Assembly (NCBI RefSeq): GCF_000176175.1
Contig: NZ_ACZP01000014.1
Location: forward strand, 1,577,561-1,641,560
Reading direction: 5' to 3'
Length of the DNA stretch: 64,000 nt
Source: Vibrio furnissii CIP 102972
GTDB lineage: Bacteria; Pseudomonadota; Gammaproteobacteria; Enterobacterales; Vibrionaceae
Within the stretch, counting starts at the first letter, position 1; every line of letters begins with the position of its first letter. The notes below the pieces were generated by a model. It did not search any database and had not been told where the DNA came from. It worked only from the letters and a program-made list of their open reading frames with translations. Shown here piece after piece: positions 35,441-44,134 of this stretch. The position numbers were made by a program, and so were the translations under genes.

Positions 35441-36331
35441 TTAAATTTGTCGCAGGCGCTGAATGTCTTTTTGGGGCGGTAATCCAAATAAACGACTGTA
35501 TTCACGACTAAATTGAGAGGCACTCTCATAACCCACCAGATTACTGGCTTGAGTTGCGTCAAGACCATTTAATAGCATCTGCTCCCGCGCTTCTTGTAGC
35601 CTTAGGTTTTTCATGTATTGCAACGGACTGCTGCCAGTCAAGGCTTTAAAGTGCACTCGAAAGCTTGAAGCGCTCATGTGCGCCTGCCCCGCTAGCTCAT
35701 TCATGCCGACGGTTTCGGTGAAGTTCTTCTTCATCCACGTCACGATTTTCAGAATGTGATTGCTGGGCGAACCAACAGATGCAATATGGCGCAGTTGCGT
35801 GCCATGCGGCCCATGAAGCAAGCGAATCACGAGTTCCTTTTTTATCAGTGGCACCAAACTCGCGAGATACTCAGGCTCTTGCTCCAACGCTAACAAACGG
35901 CTCATCGTCCGGTATATGCCATCGTCCATGTTCTGAATGGAAATCGATTGATACTCAAAGTGACGATCGGGCTTGTCGAGCTTTAGCTCCGTGCACGTTT
36001 GCATGATCAGGTCATAATCTAACTTCAGGACGATCGCCAAAAATGGCTGATGGCGCGTCGCCTCCGTCACATGCGACACGATCGGAGTGTCAAAGGTGGT
36101 CAACATTGACTGCCCGGCTTCGACAGGGACTTGCCTGTCATCAATCGCCAGTTGCTTGCTCCCTTGTAAAATCAGTGAAAATCCAAGGCTATAAATGCAA
36201 TGCAACGGCGCTGTCGGCGTATTTCGAATATGCACTTCAAGCCCGGGAATATCGGTGACGTAACTGCCCTCTTTACTGCTGTAGGCGCGCACTTGCTCCA
36301 CCAGCGCTTGATTGGCGTTATTGCTGTTCAT
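35441..36331 (-). CDS. AraC-family regulator (AraC_N type, YqhC-like)
   Basis: The 296-residue protein has an N-terminal cupin-like AraC_N domain (residues about 20-170) and two C-terminal helix-turn-helix units, with SASSFRVHFKALTGSSPLQY and ATQASNLVGYESASQFSREY. Relatives such as YqhC control reductases and aldehyde detoxification genes. AGGTG six bases before the ATG at 36331 sets the start; it overlaps the flavodoxin gene end by 14 bases, so the two are cotranscribed. It probably regulates the flavodoxin/hydrolase genes upstream. Confidence 0.88.
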   Translation of the reverse strand: MNSNNANQALVEQVRAYSSKEGSYVTDIPGLEVHIRNTPTAPLHCIYSLGFSLILQGSKQLAIDDRQVPVEAGQSMLTTFDTPIVSHVTEATRHQPFLAIVLKLDYDLIMQTCTELKLDKPDRHFEYQSISIQNMDDGIYRTMSRLLALEQEPEYLASLVPLIKKELVIRLLHGPHGTQLRHIASVGSPSNHILKIVTWMKKNFTETVGMNELAGQAHMSASSFRVHFKALTGSSPLQYMKNLRLQEAREQMLLNGLDATQASNLVGYESASQFSREYSRLFGLPPQKDIQRLRQI

Positions 36332-37007
36332 CACGTTCACCTGCTCTGTCGTTGATTCTTTTCATATTGTATTTTTCATCGAATCGTTGGATTAACTCTT
36401 GCGAGGACATCTGGCTTCCCATTCTTCCCCGCTTCACGTATTGATGAGCAAAACTGATCGCGCCTTTCGAACGCACGAGTGCTTCAAATTCATCAATAAA
36501 ATGCTGCTTAAATTGACTGTTAAACGTATTCACCAACACCACGTGCTTGTTGGTGAAATCGGTGTTGTTCGCAAATTGCCAGATCGGTGGCGCTGGGCTG
36601 TATAACCAGATGGGCGATCCCAGATACACGGTGTCATAGCGCGAAACATCGATATGATTCGGAGTGATGTCCGCGAAATCGTTCCGTGCATCGTTCAATG
36701 CGTTTATCCAGCCAACCATCCCAAGTTGATAGTCGTTTGCCACTAATTCATGGACATCCGCATCCAACGTTTCAGCAATATGATCGGCTAAAACGCCCGT
36801 GTTTCCTGAACGAGAAAAGACCACAACAGCCACGTTTCGAGGCTTTTCCGAAGCGCTATGATGTTTTAAATCATCGTGCTTTAACGCGTGATTTCTTAAC
36901 ACATGATTGGCCGCATCTTGTGCATTTTCAATACGCGTAACCACAAATGCAACCACGAACAAGATGAGAGCGAGCGCCAACAGTAACATCAGGAACAAAC
37001 GGATCAT
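36318..37007 (-). CDS. Membrane-anchored flavodoxin-like protein
   Basis: The protein of about 229 residues starts with one membrane helix (IRLFLMLLLALALILFVVAF), then a linker with pentapeptide repeats (NHVLR, NHALK, HDDLK), then a flavodoxin domain with the FMN phosphate loop FSRSGNTGVLA and the later LGSPIWLYSPAPP loop. It likely carries electrons at the cytoplasmic membrane face. AAGGG touches an ATG at 37016 and is nine bases before the ATG at 37007, which is preferred. It lies between a hydrolase gene and the AraC regulator on the same strand. Confidence 0.82.
   Translation of the reverse strand: MIRLFLMLLLALALILFVVAFVVTRIENAQDAANHVLRNHALKHDDLKHHSASEKPRNVAVVVFSRSGNTGVLADHIAETLDADVHELVANDYQLGMVGWINALNDARNDFADITPNHIDVSRYDTVYLGSPIWLYSPAPPIWQFANNTDFTNKHVVLVNTFNSQFKQHFIDEFEALVRSKGAISFAHQYVKRGRMGSQMSSQELIQRFDEKYNMKRINDRAGERDEQQ
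36864..36908. repeat. 15-bp tandem array inside the flavodoxin gene (3 units)
   Basis: TTAA recurs at 36866, 36881 and 36896 in 15-base units that stay in frame and encode NHVLR-NHALK-HDDLK on the minus strand. The middle unit resembles the array in the MarR gene at 1536-1580; both give NHALK. Confidence 0.78.
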
Positions 37008-37082
37008 CAGTGCCATCCCTTACGATTTCAAACAAAGTGAATGATGCGTTCTTCACTCTCGCGAAGAACGCATTGAAGTCAT

Positions 37083-38021
37083 TTATTGGAGATATTTCGC
37101 CAAGAATGGTGCCACGCGTTCCATGGCCAAACCCACCGCTTCCGGATGGTCATACAGCTCGTAGTGCGACCAGTGTTCCAGATCCACTAATTGACGATCT
37201 TTCGAAGCCACCGCTCGACCATAAATTTCTTGCCCATCACGGAACGCGCCAAACGCGCCCACTTTCTGGCCAACCACCGCCATCATCGGTTGTGTCATCA
37301 AGGTTTCTGCAAATGCGAAGGCATCCCAACTTAATGTTTTTTGAGCGTGAGAAAAGACCATGCGTGTTGCGCCGCCTTCCGACTGTCCCCGTGATGTTTT
37401 GTAGTACTCTGTGGCTTCAAACACATCGCGATCAGTCAAACCGTTTTCTTTTGCAAATTCGAGGCTTGGTGGCAACAGTTCATTCACTTGTAACTCAGCA
37501 CCACGAGCTTCAGCCGTGCGTTGCGTTGCCATGGCTTCCAATGTGCCGATGGGGTTGTATAAGCTAAACCCTTCGCGGAACAAACGCCCCACATTAACCG
37601 GTGTAATGCCCACGACGGCTTTCAGACGTTTCTCGGTCAGGGCAGAATTGAGAATGTAACCGCCACCACCACAGATGCCCAATCCACCAATGCGGGTTTC
37701 ATCCACATACGGTAAGGTCACGGCATAATCGATCACGCGGCTGATGTCTTCGACGCGTTGCGTAGGATCTTCCACATAACGGGGCATGCCGCCCGACTCA
37801 CCTTGAAAACTCGCATCAAAGGCAATCACAACATAGCCTAATTCAGCCAACGCCTTCCCATAAACTGCGCTGGAGGTTTGCTCTTTGCAGCTCCCAAATG
37901 GATGAACACTAACCATAGTCGGATAGTGTTTGGCTGCGTCAAAGCCGTCTGGCAACAAGATGAATGCGGCCATATCCCAAGCCATATCGGTGTTTCGGAA
38001 CGAGACTTTTTTAATATCCAT
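37083..38021 (-). CDS. Alpha/beta hydrolase with Cys nucleophile (paralogue A)
   Basis: The 312-residue protein has the dienelactone-hydrolase-like fold: oxyanion region SVHPFGSCKEQTS near 38-50, FDASFQGESGG, and a nucleophile elbow LGICGGGGY in which Cys117 takes the place of Ser. A late His lies in HWSHYELYDHPE. GAGGAT stands before the ATG. It is the downstream member of a tandem pair with about half of residues shared with the gene at 38082. The pair, the flavodoxin and the AraC gene share a strand. Substrate unknown. Confidence 0.85.
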   Translation of the reverse strand: MDIKKVSFRNTDMAWDMAAFILLPDGFDAAKHYPTMVSVHPFGSCKEQTSSAVYGKALAELGYVVIAFDASFQGESGGMPRYVEDPTQRVEDISRVIDYAVTLPYVDETRIGGLGICGGGGYILNSALTEKRLKAVVGITPVNVGRLFREGFSLYNPIGTLEAMATQRTAEARGAELQVNELLPPSLEFAKENGLTDRDVFEATEYYKTSRGQSEGGATRMVFSHAQKTLSWDAFAFAETLMTQPMMAVVGQKVGAFGAFRDGQEIYGRAVASKDRQLVDLEHWSHYELYDHPEAVGLAMERVAPFLAKYLQ

Positions 38022-38081
38022 CGTTTTATCCTCGCAGAAGGCTCAATGTGTTGAGCCTTCGTTGATATTCATTGTGCCGTG

Positions 38082-38996
38082 TTACAACGTGCGTTGGAAG
38101 AATGGTGCAAGTACGCCAATGGCTTCAGCAATCGGAGACTCGCCATCGTAGAGATCCATGTGGTTAGCACCATCGACAATGTACATCTGTTTGTCGTTGC
38201 TCGCCGCACGCGCCATCAGATCATCACTCATCCATTTGCTGCCCGCATTGCTGCCCACCACGGTTAAAAGAGGCTGCGTGAGGAACGCTTCCGCTTTAAA
38301 GAACGCATCATACGAGATGATTTGAGTCAGGCTGCGAGCCGTCGCAAACCCCGGTGCGGTGCAATACGCCGCGCGATCGGTATGGTAATACTCCCAAGCC
38401 TGACGCAGCTCTTCATTCGGTGCATCTTCTTCCTTCATCGGCGCCATTGGCATGGTTGCAGGCTCCGCGCCACTCGCATCAGCAGTGCGCGCACCAGAAC
38501 CGGCTTCAAGGTAAGGAATCGCATCGCTGTCTTTGACGTTGTTGTCCCAACCGTTGCGGAACATTTGGCCGATGTTCACCATGCTGACCGTACCCACCGC
38601 TTTGATGCGACGATCATTGATGGCGGCATTGGCGGTATAACCCGCACCCGCACAGATCCCCATCGCACCAATGCGATCGTTGTCGACGTAATCCAGCGTG
38701 GTCAGGTAGTCAATCACGGCACTTACATCTTCCGTACGTACGTGTGGGTTTTCCAATTGGCGCGGATTACCGGTACTTTCACCTTGATAAGACGCATCAT
38801 AAGCAATGGCAACAAACCCGTGCTCTGCAAGTTTTTTTGCGTATGTGCCTGCGGTTTGTTCTTTCACACCACCACCCGGGTGCGACACCACAATCGCCGG
38901 GTAACGCTTGGTCGCATCAAAATTTTCTGGGAAGTTGATCAGCCCAGCGAGTGTAATGTCCAGACCGTTGGTATTAGGAAAATAGACTTTGTTCAT
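38082..38996 (-). CDS. Alpha/beta hydrolase with Cys nucleophile (paralogue B)
   Basis: The 304-residue protein matches paralogue A along its length (VSHPGGGVKEQTAG, YDASYQGESTG, nucleophile elbow MGICAGAGY with Cys115, and a catalytic His in ANHMDLYDGESP). The Cys-His-acid set recalls dienelactone hydrolase, which opens lactone rings. It is 60 bases upstream of paralogue A and probably begins the transcription unit. It faces a 346-base AT-rich spacer. Confidence 0.85.
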   Translation of the reverse strand: MNKVYFPNTNGLDITLAGLINFPENFDATKRYPAIVVSHPGGGVKEQTAGTYAKKLAEHGFVAIAYDASYQGESTGNPRQLENPHVRTEDVSAVIDYLTTLDYVDNDRIGAMGICAGAGYTANAAINDRRIKAVGTVSMVNIGQMFRNGWDNNVKDSDAIPYLEAGSGARTADASGAEPATMPMAPMKEEDAPNEELRQAWEYYHTDRAAYCTAPGFATARSLTQIISYDAFFKAEAFLTQPLLTVVGSNAGSKWMSDDLMARAASNDKQMYIVDGANHMDLYDGESPIAEAIGVLAPFFQRTL

Positions 38997-39404
38997 TTGG
39001 ATTGCTCCTCAGTAGCGTACGTCATTGTCTTAGAAAGTTATGGCCAGTTCGCGGTTTGCTCCTGACTTGAAACCAGTATAGGCAGATCATGGCGTGTAAG
39101 TTTGCCTAAAATGACGAGTTATTTGCCTGTTTTGTTTTTTATGCCTGAAATGATGAAATCAAAACGAATACGAGTTCAACACACTGCACATAAAACAAAT
39201 AACTTATTGATAATAATTAAATTTAAAATATCACCGTATTTATGCTGCACTGTGTAATTCAACAAAATCATTGTGTTAAATTTGTACTCATGCGGCCAAT
39301 CAGCGGCACTTGTCCCCGTCAAAAATCGCAAAACAGGCAAACAAAAAAACAATGGCCCTCATGATGAGAGCCATTGGCAGAACGTGACACAATTCGTATT
39401 TAAA
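38997..39404. other. AT-rich spacer between the hydrolase pair and the OYE gene
   Basis: No gene is supported. The part from 39140 to 39290 is very AT-rich and may hold the promoter of the hydrolase unit on the minus strand. The OYE terminator occupies 39343-39375. Confidence 0.5.
39343..39375 (-). terminator. Terminator of the OYE operon
   Basis: AATGGCCCTCAT (39351-39362) pairs with ATGAGAGCCATT (ending 39375) with one mismatch; on the minus strand seven T residues follow. Confidence 0.82.
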
Positions 39405-40538
39405 TTACGACTGAACAGGGAACCATCCCGGGGTGGACTTGATGATGTTCCATAACTTGGTCGGCACTTGCAGATCATCGGCGCTGTGAGACAAATCCAA
39501 CGCGGCTCGAATCTCTTGGTCGCGGCCATCTTGAGCCATTTCGACCCAAGTTGGATTCATCACCAAACTGCGGCCGACCACCACCAGCGGCATGCCTGTT
39601 TCAAGTACGTGACGCGCTTGATTCGGCGTACGCACTTCTCCTGCCGCCATGAGTGGCAAGCGATCAGCCACACGTTCGATAAAGCGTTGCGCCGTGGTTT
39701 GACCGCTGGTGTCATCCTGAGATTGACCCGCAAGGATGTTGTACAGCGACGTATGCAAGTAATCGATATCGCCCTCTTGCGCCAAGGTTTCAGCCAGCGC
39801 CAGCGCGTCATCAATGCGTAACGCACCCTCTCCTGGTTCTTCCGGCGAAATACGATACCCCAGCAAGAAAGGACGGCTTGCGTGTTCATCGATCACGCGG
39901 CGCACTTCACGCACGACTTCCAACGGGAAGCGCATGCGGTTTTCCAGTGAACCTCCCCATTGGTCTTGACGTTGGTTAAACAGCGGCGACAGGAAATTCT
40001 GAATCAAGAAACCATGTGCGCCGTGCAATTCAATACCATCAAATCCCGCTTCAATGGCTCTGCGCGTGGCTTGGCCAAAATCATGGATCAGCTCGAAGAT
40101 TTCGGCTTCGGTTAATTCACGACTTGCGAGTTTGCCATCGTTAAATGGCCCTTTCGGCGCGGCCATTGCACTGGCGCTCACCAATTCACCGTTCGGAATC
40201 AGGTCAGGAACCGCTTTGTTCCCGGCATGGAACAGTTGCAACACCGCGACTGCGCCGCCACTTTTGGCTGCATCCGCAAGCTTCGTTAAGCTGGGAATAA
40301 AGCGATCGTCGTATGCTGCAAACTCATCCGTAAATCCAATCCCGCTCGGCTGAACGTGGCTGCATCCGGTCAACAGTAAACCCACCCCTTGTGCACGCGC
40401 ACGGTAGTAACGGAGTTCTTCGTCAGAAATGGTTTCATCCGCGTTGGACGACCATGTGGTCATCGGAGCCATGACAACTCGGTTGCGTAATGTCACACCA
40501 TTTTTAAATGTAAATGGTTGGAATAATGGATCTTTCAT
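39405..40538 (-). CDS. Old Yellow Enzyme-type NADH:flavin oxidoreductase
   Basis: The 377-residue TIM-barrel flavoenzyme has NGVTLRNRVVMAPMTTW at the start, the active-site LHGAHGFLIQNFLSP near residue 170 and the FMN phosphate region VVVGRSLVMNP near the C-terminus. Such enzymes reduce activated C=C bonds of enones or other electrophiles. It is the last gene of a minus-strand run of four (DUF1330, NAD(P)-binding protein, SDR, OYE), divergent from a LysR gene that likely regulates them. Confidence 0.9.
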   Translation of the reverse strand: MKDPLFQPFTFKNGVTLRNRVVMAPMTTWSSNADETISDEELRYYRARAQGVGLLLTGCSHVQPSGIGFTDEFAAYDDRFIPSLTKLADAAKSGGAVAVLQLFHAGNKAVPDLIPNGELVSASAMAAPKGPFNDGKLASRELTEAEIFELIHDFGQATRRAIEAGFDGIELHGAHGFLIQNFLSPLFNQRQDQWGGSLENRMRFPLEVVREVRRVIDEHASRPFLLGYRISPEEPGEGALRIDDALALAETLAQEGDIDYLHTSLYNILAGQSQDDTSGQTTAQRFIERVADRLPLMAAGEVRTPNQARHVLETGMPLVVVGRSLVMNPTWVEMAQDGRDQEIRAALDLSHSADDLQVPTKLWNIIKSTPGWFPVQS

Positions 40539-40584
40539 GTGTATTCATTGCCTCTAAAAACGTGGTATGTCTAACCCACTCGGG

Positions 40585-41418
40585 TTAGTAATCGGTTGAT
40601 GCCGTCAAGCTGGCAAACTGATGCGTCTCTTGGATTCGTGCCTCTAACGACGGCATCACGAAATCGATGGCATCATTGCCGATCAGCAATTGGCGTGGCT
40701 GCTTGTCTAAATCCACCACGCGAACGATGACTTCCGCCAATTTGGCCGGGTTACCTTGTTGTTGACCATCGGCGGCAGCCAGCAGCTCACGGGCGTGACC
40801 ATAAGGCTGATAATCGTCGATGCGAGTTTCACCATATTGCGCCGAGCGATCATTTAAGAACTCAGTGCGGAAAAAGCCCGGTTCAATCGCCGTCACTTGA
40901 ATGCCCAGCGGCGCAACTTCATCAGCCAACGCCAATGTCATGCCTTCAACGGCGTATTTCGACGCGGAATAAAACGTGGCATTGGCGACGGCTTTCACGC
41001 CCGCAATCGAAGACGTATTCAGAATGCGCCCCTGTGCTTGCTTTCTCATAACCGGTAACACCGCACGCAATACATTCGCCATCCCAAACACATTGGTCGC
41101 AAATTGCATTTCAATTTGTTGTGCCGAGGCTTCTTCAAAACGCCCCAGCAAGCAAAAACCGGCATTGTTGACCAGCACGTCGATGCGGCCAAAACGTGTG
41201 ACGGCTTGCTTCACGGCCGCCTGAGCCTGCGCTTCATTCGTCACATCCAATTCAACAAGCGCAATACGTTCCGCCGGCACATCGGCAAAAACCTCGCGTA
41301 ATCGGTCTAGATCACGCCCTGTTGCCACCACGTGATCGCCTTGATTCAACGCAGCTTTCACAATATCGATGCCCATCCCTCGGGTCGCACCGGTCACAAA
41401 CCAGATTCGATTCATCAT
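40585..41418 (-). CDS. Classical SDR oxidoreductase
   Basis: The 277-residue protein has the cofactor motif TGATRGMGIDI at 10-20, the NNAG motif near 88, and an intact active site with Ser in NTSSIAG and Tyr/Lys in YSASKYAVEGM. GAGGAAAA is just before the ATG. It lies 46 bases upstream of the OYE gene and 68 bases downstream of the NAD(P)-binding protein gene. Unlike the SDR at the left end of the window it keeps all catalytic residues. Confidence 0.9.
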   Translation of the reverse strand: MMNRIWFVTGATRGMGIDIVKAALNQGDHVVATGRDLDRLREVFADVPAERIALVELDVTNEAQAQAAVKQAVTRFGRIDVLVNNAGFCLLGRFEEASAQQIEMQFATNVFGMANVLRAVLPVMRKQAQGRILNTSSIAGVKAVANATFYSASKYAVEGMTLALADEVAPLGIQVTAIEPGFFRTEFLNDRSAQYGETRIDDYQPYGHARELLAAADGQQQGNPAKLAEVIVRVVDLDKQPRQLLIGNDAIDFVMPSLEARIQETHQFASLTASTDY

Positions 41419-41486
41419 TTTTCCTCAATCATCGTGGGAATAGACGCGCTGACGTCAACCCGATGCCAGCGCGTTGAAAAGACGTT

Positions 41487-42125
41487 CTACATGAAATACG
41501 GCTTATCACCGTCGGTATTGGGTTTATTCACACCGAGGTTTGCGCCGACATATTCCGATGGGTTAAGAATGACCTGCGTAATGAGGTCTCCGACACTTTT
41601 TCGAGACACCACCGTTCCTTTGAACGCTTCATCTTTGGCCGTGATTTCGTAGTCCACTTCATCTTCATCCATCAGCCATGCCGGACGCAGAATGGTGTAA
41701 TCCAAACCCGAGGCTTCGATAGCGTCAGCCGCGCGACGGTAATACTTCAGCGGCTCACCAATGATTGCATCATTCCACTGACCAAATTTGCCGGGGATTT
41801 CATCGTAGATCCCCAAAGAGAGTACAAAGATCAGACGTTTCACGCCCGTTTCCCGCATCGCGTCAATCACCGCGACAGTTTGCGCTTCGAGATCGTCGCC
41901 CGCCAAGTTGGCATAAACCACATCTTGACCAGCCATCGCAGACTTCAGCAGTTCCGGGTCAAGCACATCGCCAACCACCACCTGCGCTTTCGCCGAAATA
42001 ACATCCGTCAGCTTTTTCGGGTTGCGCAGCAACAAGGTTTGATGCTGGGTGTGGTCTTCATTCAAAGCCTTCACCACCCACTGCGCAATTTGGCCACTGG
42101 CACCGAGAATCAGTACGTTATTCAT
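41487..42125 (-). CDS. NAD(P)-binding protein, atypical SDR/NmrA-like
   Basis: The 212-residue protein begins NNVLILGASGQIAQWVVKAL, the GxxGxxG motif of atypical SDRs, and continues with LLLRNPKKL and a YANLAGDDLEAQ segment. It lacks a clear YxxxK site except KYYRRAADAI, so it may act as a redox sensor or a quinone-type reductase. It lies within the OYE gene run. Confidence 0.85.
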   Translation of the reverse strand: MNNVLILGASGQIAQWVVKALNEDHTQHQTLLLRNPKKLTDVISAKAQVVVGDVLDPELLKSAMAGQDVVYANLAGDDLEAQTVAVIDAMRETGVKRLIFVLSLGIYDEIPGKFGQWNDAIIGEPLKYYRRAADAIEASGLDYTILRPAWLMDEDEVDYEITAKDEAFKGTVVSRKSVGDLITQVILNPSEYVGANLGVNKPNTDGDKPYFM

Positions 42126-42175
42126 ATCATTTGCCTCTTTTTAATCGTTTCAATGTCGATGACTCAGCCGATGTC

Positions 42176-42463
42176 TCAATGACCATCAACCATGACCGCC
42201 CGGTACTTGGCACCTTGAAAACGGTGCTGCGCAACCGCTTGATAAGCTGGGCTGTCATACCAAGCGCGTGCTGCGGCTTGATTGGGAAATTCCACAATCA
42301 CGACACCTTCAGGTGCTTCACCTTCCAGCGTTTCCATCGCACCGTAGGATGACAGTATCTTAATCGGATGCCCCGCCAACGTTGCAGCAACTCGCTCCAT
42401 ATAGGTATCCAGTGCCGCTTGGTCTTGGGTGCTTTCTCGGGTAAAAACAATGAATGTTGCCAC
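42176..42463 (-). CDS. DUF1330 family protein
   Basis: This 95-residue protein has the dimeric ferredoxin-like fold signature of DUF1330 (YGAMETLEGEAPEGVVIVEFP and AWYDSPAYQAV). Its function is unknown. It is the first gene of the minus-strand run leading to the OYE and is divergent from the LysR gene with a 107-base shared promoter region. Confidence 0.88.
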   Translation of the reverse strand: MATFIVFTRESTQDQAALDTYMERVAATLAGHPIKILSSYGAMETLEGEAPEGVVIVEFPNQAAARAWYDSPAYQAVAQHRFQGAKYRAVMVDGH

Positions 42464-42570
42464 GTCATCGCCCTCTCATTTGGTGTCTTCAACGTGAAGC
42501 CATCTTAATGATCGAACTGTATCGAATAAATATCGTTTTACACACATGAGTGTTAAGTTAAACTAAACAA

Positions 42571-43494
42571 ATGCCTATTGAACCTTCTCTTATCTCGTCA
42601 CTGACGTGGTTTACGCACATTGCCCGCCACCGAAGCTTTACCAAAGCCGCCTCAGAAATGGGGGTGACGCGTGCTGCGTTGTCGCAGCATCTCAAAGCTC
42701 TGGAGCAGCAGCTTCAGGTGCGGTTGTTGAATCGAACCACGCGAAATATGTCGCTGACCGACGAAGGCCAACGCTTGTTGGACATTCTTCATCCCTCGCT
42801 CACTAACATTGAACAAGTCGTCAGCGAGCTCAATGAATCCCACATTGAACCCTCTGGGCTGATCAGAATTAGCTCCTCCCGAACCGCGGCAAGGTTGTTG
42901 ATTGAACCGCACTTGGGGGAATTTTTGGCGCGTTATCCAAAAATACGCTTGGAATTGATGATGGACGATGGGTTCACCAACATCGTGGCAGAAGGGTTGG
43001 ATGCGGGCATCCGCTTAGGCGTGAGTTTGGATGAGCACATGGTGGCCGTCCCGATCACGCCGCCGTTGACCACAGCCATCGTTGGCTCTCCGGCATACTT
43101 CAAGCAACATGGGATTCCCCAAAGCCCGAAGGATCTGGAAACGCATAACTGTCTTGCGTATCGCTTTACGTCCAGTGGCACGCTCGATCATTGGTCGTTG
43201 ACCGCCCCCGATTCAGATCAGCACACCGTGGTGTTTGAACCCAAAGGCAATGCCGTCTTCAATGATGATTACAGTATGCTCCAAGCGGCCATTCAAGGTG
43301 TCGGCTTGGTCAAACATATTGATTTATGGGTACACGGGGCCATTCAGGACGGGCGGTTAACGCGAGTGCTAACGCCTTGGTGCAAACCCTTTCCGGGGTT
43401 CTATCTCTACATCCCATCTCGGGAACACATGCCGAAAAAGATTCGGGTTCTGATGGATTTTTTAATCGAAAAACGAGAGCTTCTCAGCCACTAA
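42571..43494 (+). CDS. LysR-family regulator of the OYE/SDR operon
   Basis: The 307-residue protein has the N-terminal winged helix (FTKAASEMGVTRAALSQHLK and LLNRTTRNMSLTDEG) and a substrate-binding-like effector domain (SSSRTAARLLIEPHL onward) of the AaeR/DmlR group. It is divergent from the DUF1330-NmrA-SDR-OYE genes, the usual place for a LysR activator. The inducer is unknown. A strong terminator follows. Confidence 0.9.
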   Translation: MPIEPSLISSLTWFTHIARHRSFTKAASEMGVTRAALSQHLKALEQQLQVRLLNRTTRNMSLTDEGQRLLDILHPSLTNIEQVVSELNESHIEPSGLIRISSSRTAARLLIEPHLGEFLARYPKIRLELMMDDGFTNIVAEGLDAGIRLGVSLDEHMVAVPITPPLTTAIVGSPAYFKQHGIPQSPKDLETHNCLAYRFTSSGTLDHWSLTAPDSDQHTVVFEPKGNAVFNDDYSMLQAAIQGVGLVKHIDLWVHGAIQDGRLTRVLTPWCKPFPGFYLYIPSREHMPKKIRVLMDFLIEKRELLSH

Positions 43495-43496
43495 GC

Positions 43497-43526
43497 ATAG
43501 CCCCACAACGTTGGGGCTATTTTTTT
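43497..43526 (+). terminator. Terminator after the LysR gene
   Basis: ATAGCCCCA (43497-43505) pairs with TGGGGCTAT (43512-43520), followed by seven T residues. Confidence 0.9.
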
Positions 43527-43586
43527 GTCCTGCCTTTTCATTTTGCCTTATTGAGAACCGCTCATTATTTAAGTTGCCTTTAAAAC

Positions 43587-43602
43587 AGTTGCCAAAGCAA
43601 CT
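43587..43602. promoter_or_regulatory. Likely MarR operator of the efflux operon
   Basis: AGTTGC-CAAA-GCAACT is a perfect inverted repeat 68 bases upstream of the MarR gene. An additional half-site AGTTGC lies at 43572-43577. The GTTGY-N4-RCAAC spacing is like the operator at 1743-1756. Confidence 0.6.
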
Positions 43603-43669
43603 TAATTTAATTAATATCCGCCGCACACCACCATTCTCAACACACAAACCTTTGATGTGAGGCCAGACT

Positions 43670-44134
43670 ATGCAAGACAAAATCAACCTGCTTCATGAAC
43701 TCACGAACAGCCTTCAACCCGTACGACGGGCATGGAAACGGGCGGTTTCGGAAGTCATTGCGGAGCACGGTATCTCCATGTCATTGGCCACCGCGGTGGT
43801 ACTTGTTTATCGCAATCCACAGGGGCTGAACCAAAAATTGCTGGCCGAAGAAATTGGTATCAATCCCGGCGCGTTAGTGCGCCTGCTGGATCAAGCCAGC
43901 CAAGAAGCGTTACTTGAACGCCGTGAAGATACTGTGGATCGCCGCATCAAAAATTTACACATCTTGCCCAAAGGAACCGAAATCGCGATCAGCATCGAAC
44001 GCGCAGCCGACGAATTGCGTTTGGAACTCATGCGTGATGTTGATTTGGCCGCCATTGAGCAAGCCACCCAAGTGCTGCGACTTTTTGAAAAACGATCCAT
44101 TGAGTTCGTGCAGCAGTACAAATCAAACAAATGA
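43670..44134 (+). CDS. MarR-family regulator of the efflux operon
   Basis: The 154-residue winged-helix protein has NQKLLAEEIGINPGALVRLLDQ as its DNA-binding region and the wing RREDTVDRRIKNLHILP. It is the first gene of a four-gene operon; its end overlaps the FUSC gene start by four bases (ATGA). It probably represses this operon and releases DNA on binding an aromatic acid. A perfect inverted repeat lies upstream. Confidence 0.9.
   Translation: MQDKINLLHELTNSLQPVRRAWKRAVSEVIAEHGISMSLATAVVLVYRNPQGLNQKLLAEEIGINPGALVRLLDQASQEALLERREDTVDRRIKNLHILPKGTEIAISIERAADELRLELMRDVDLAAIEQATQVLRLFEKRSIEFVQQYKSNK

Noticed and set aside
38997..39342. Phage or integron attachment site in the AT-rich gap
   Set aside because: No integrase, tRNA, att-like direct repeat or gene cassette was found nearby.
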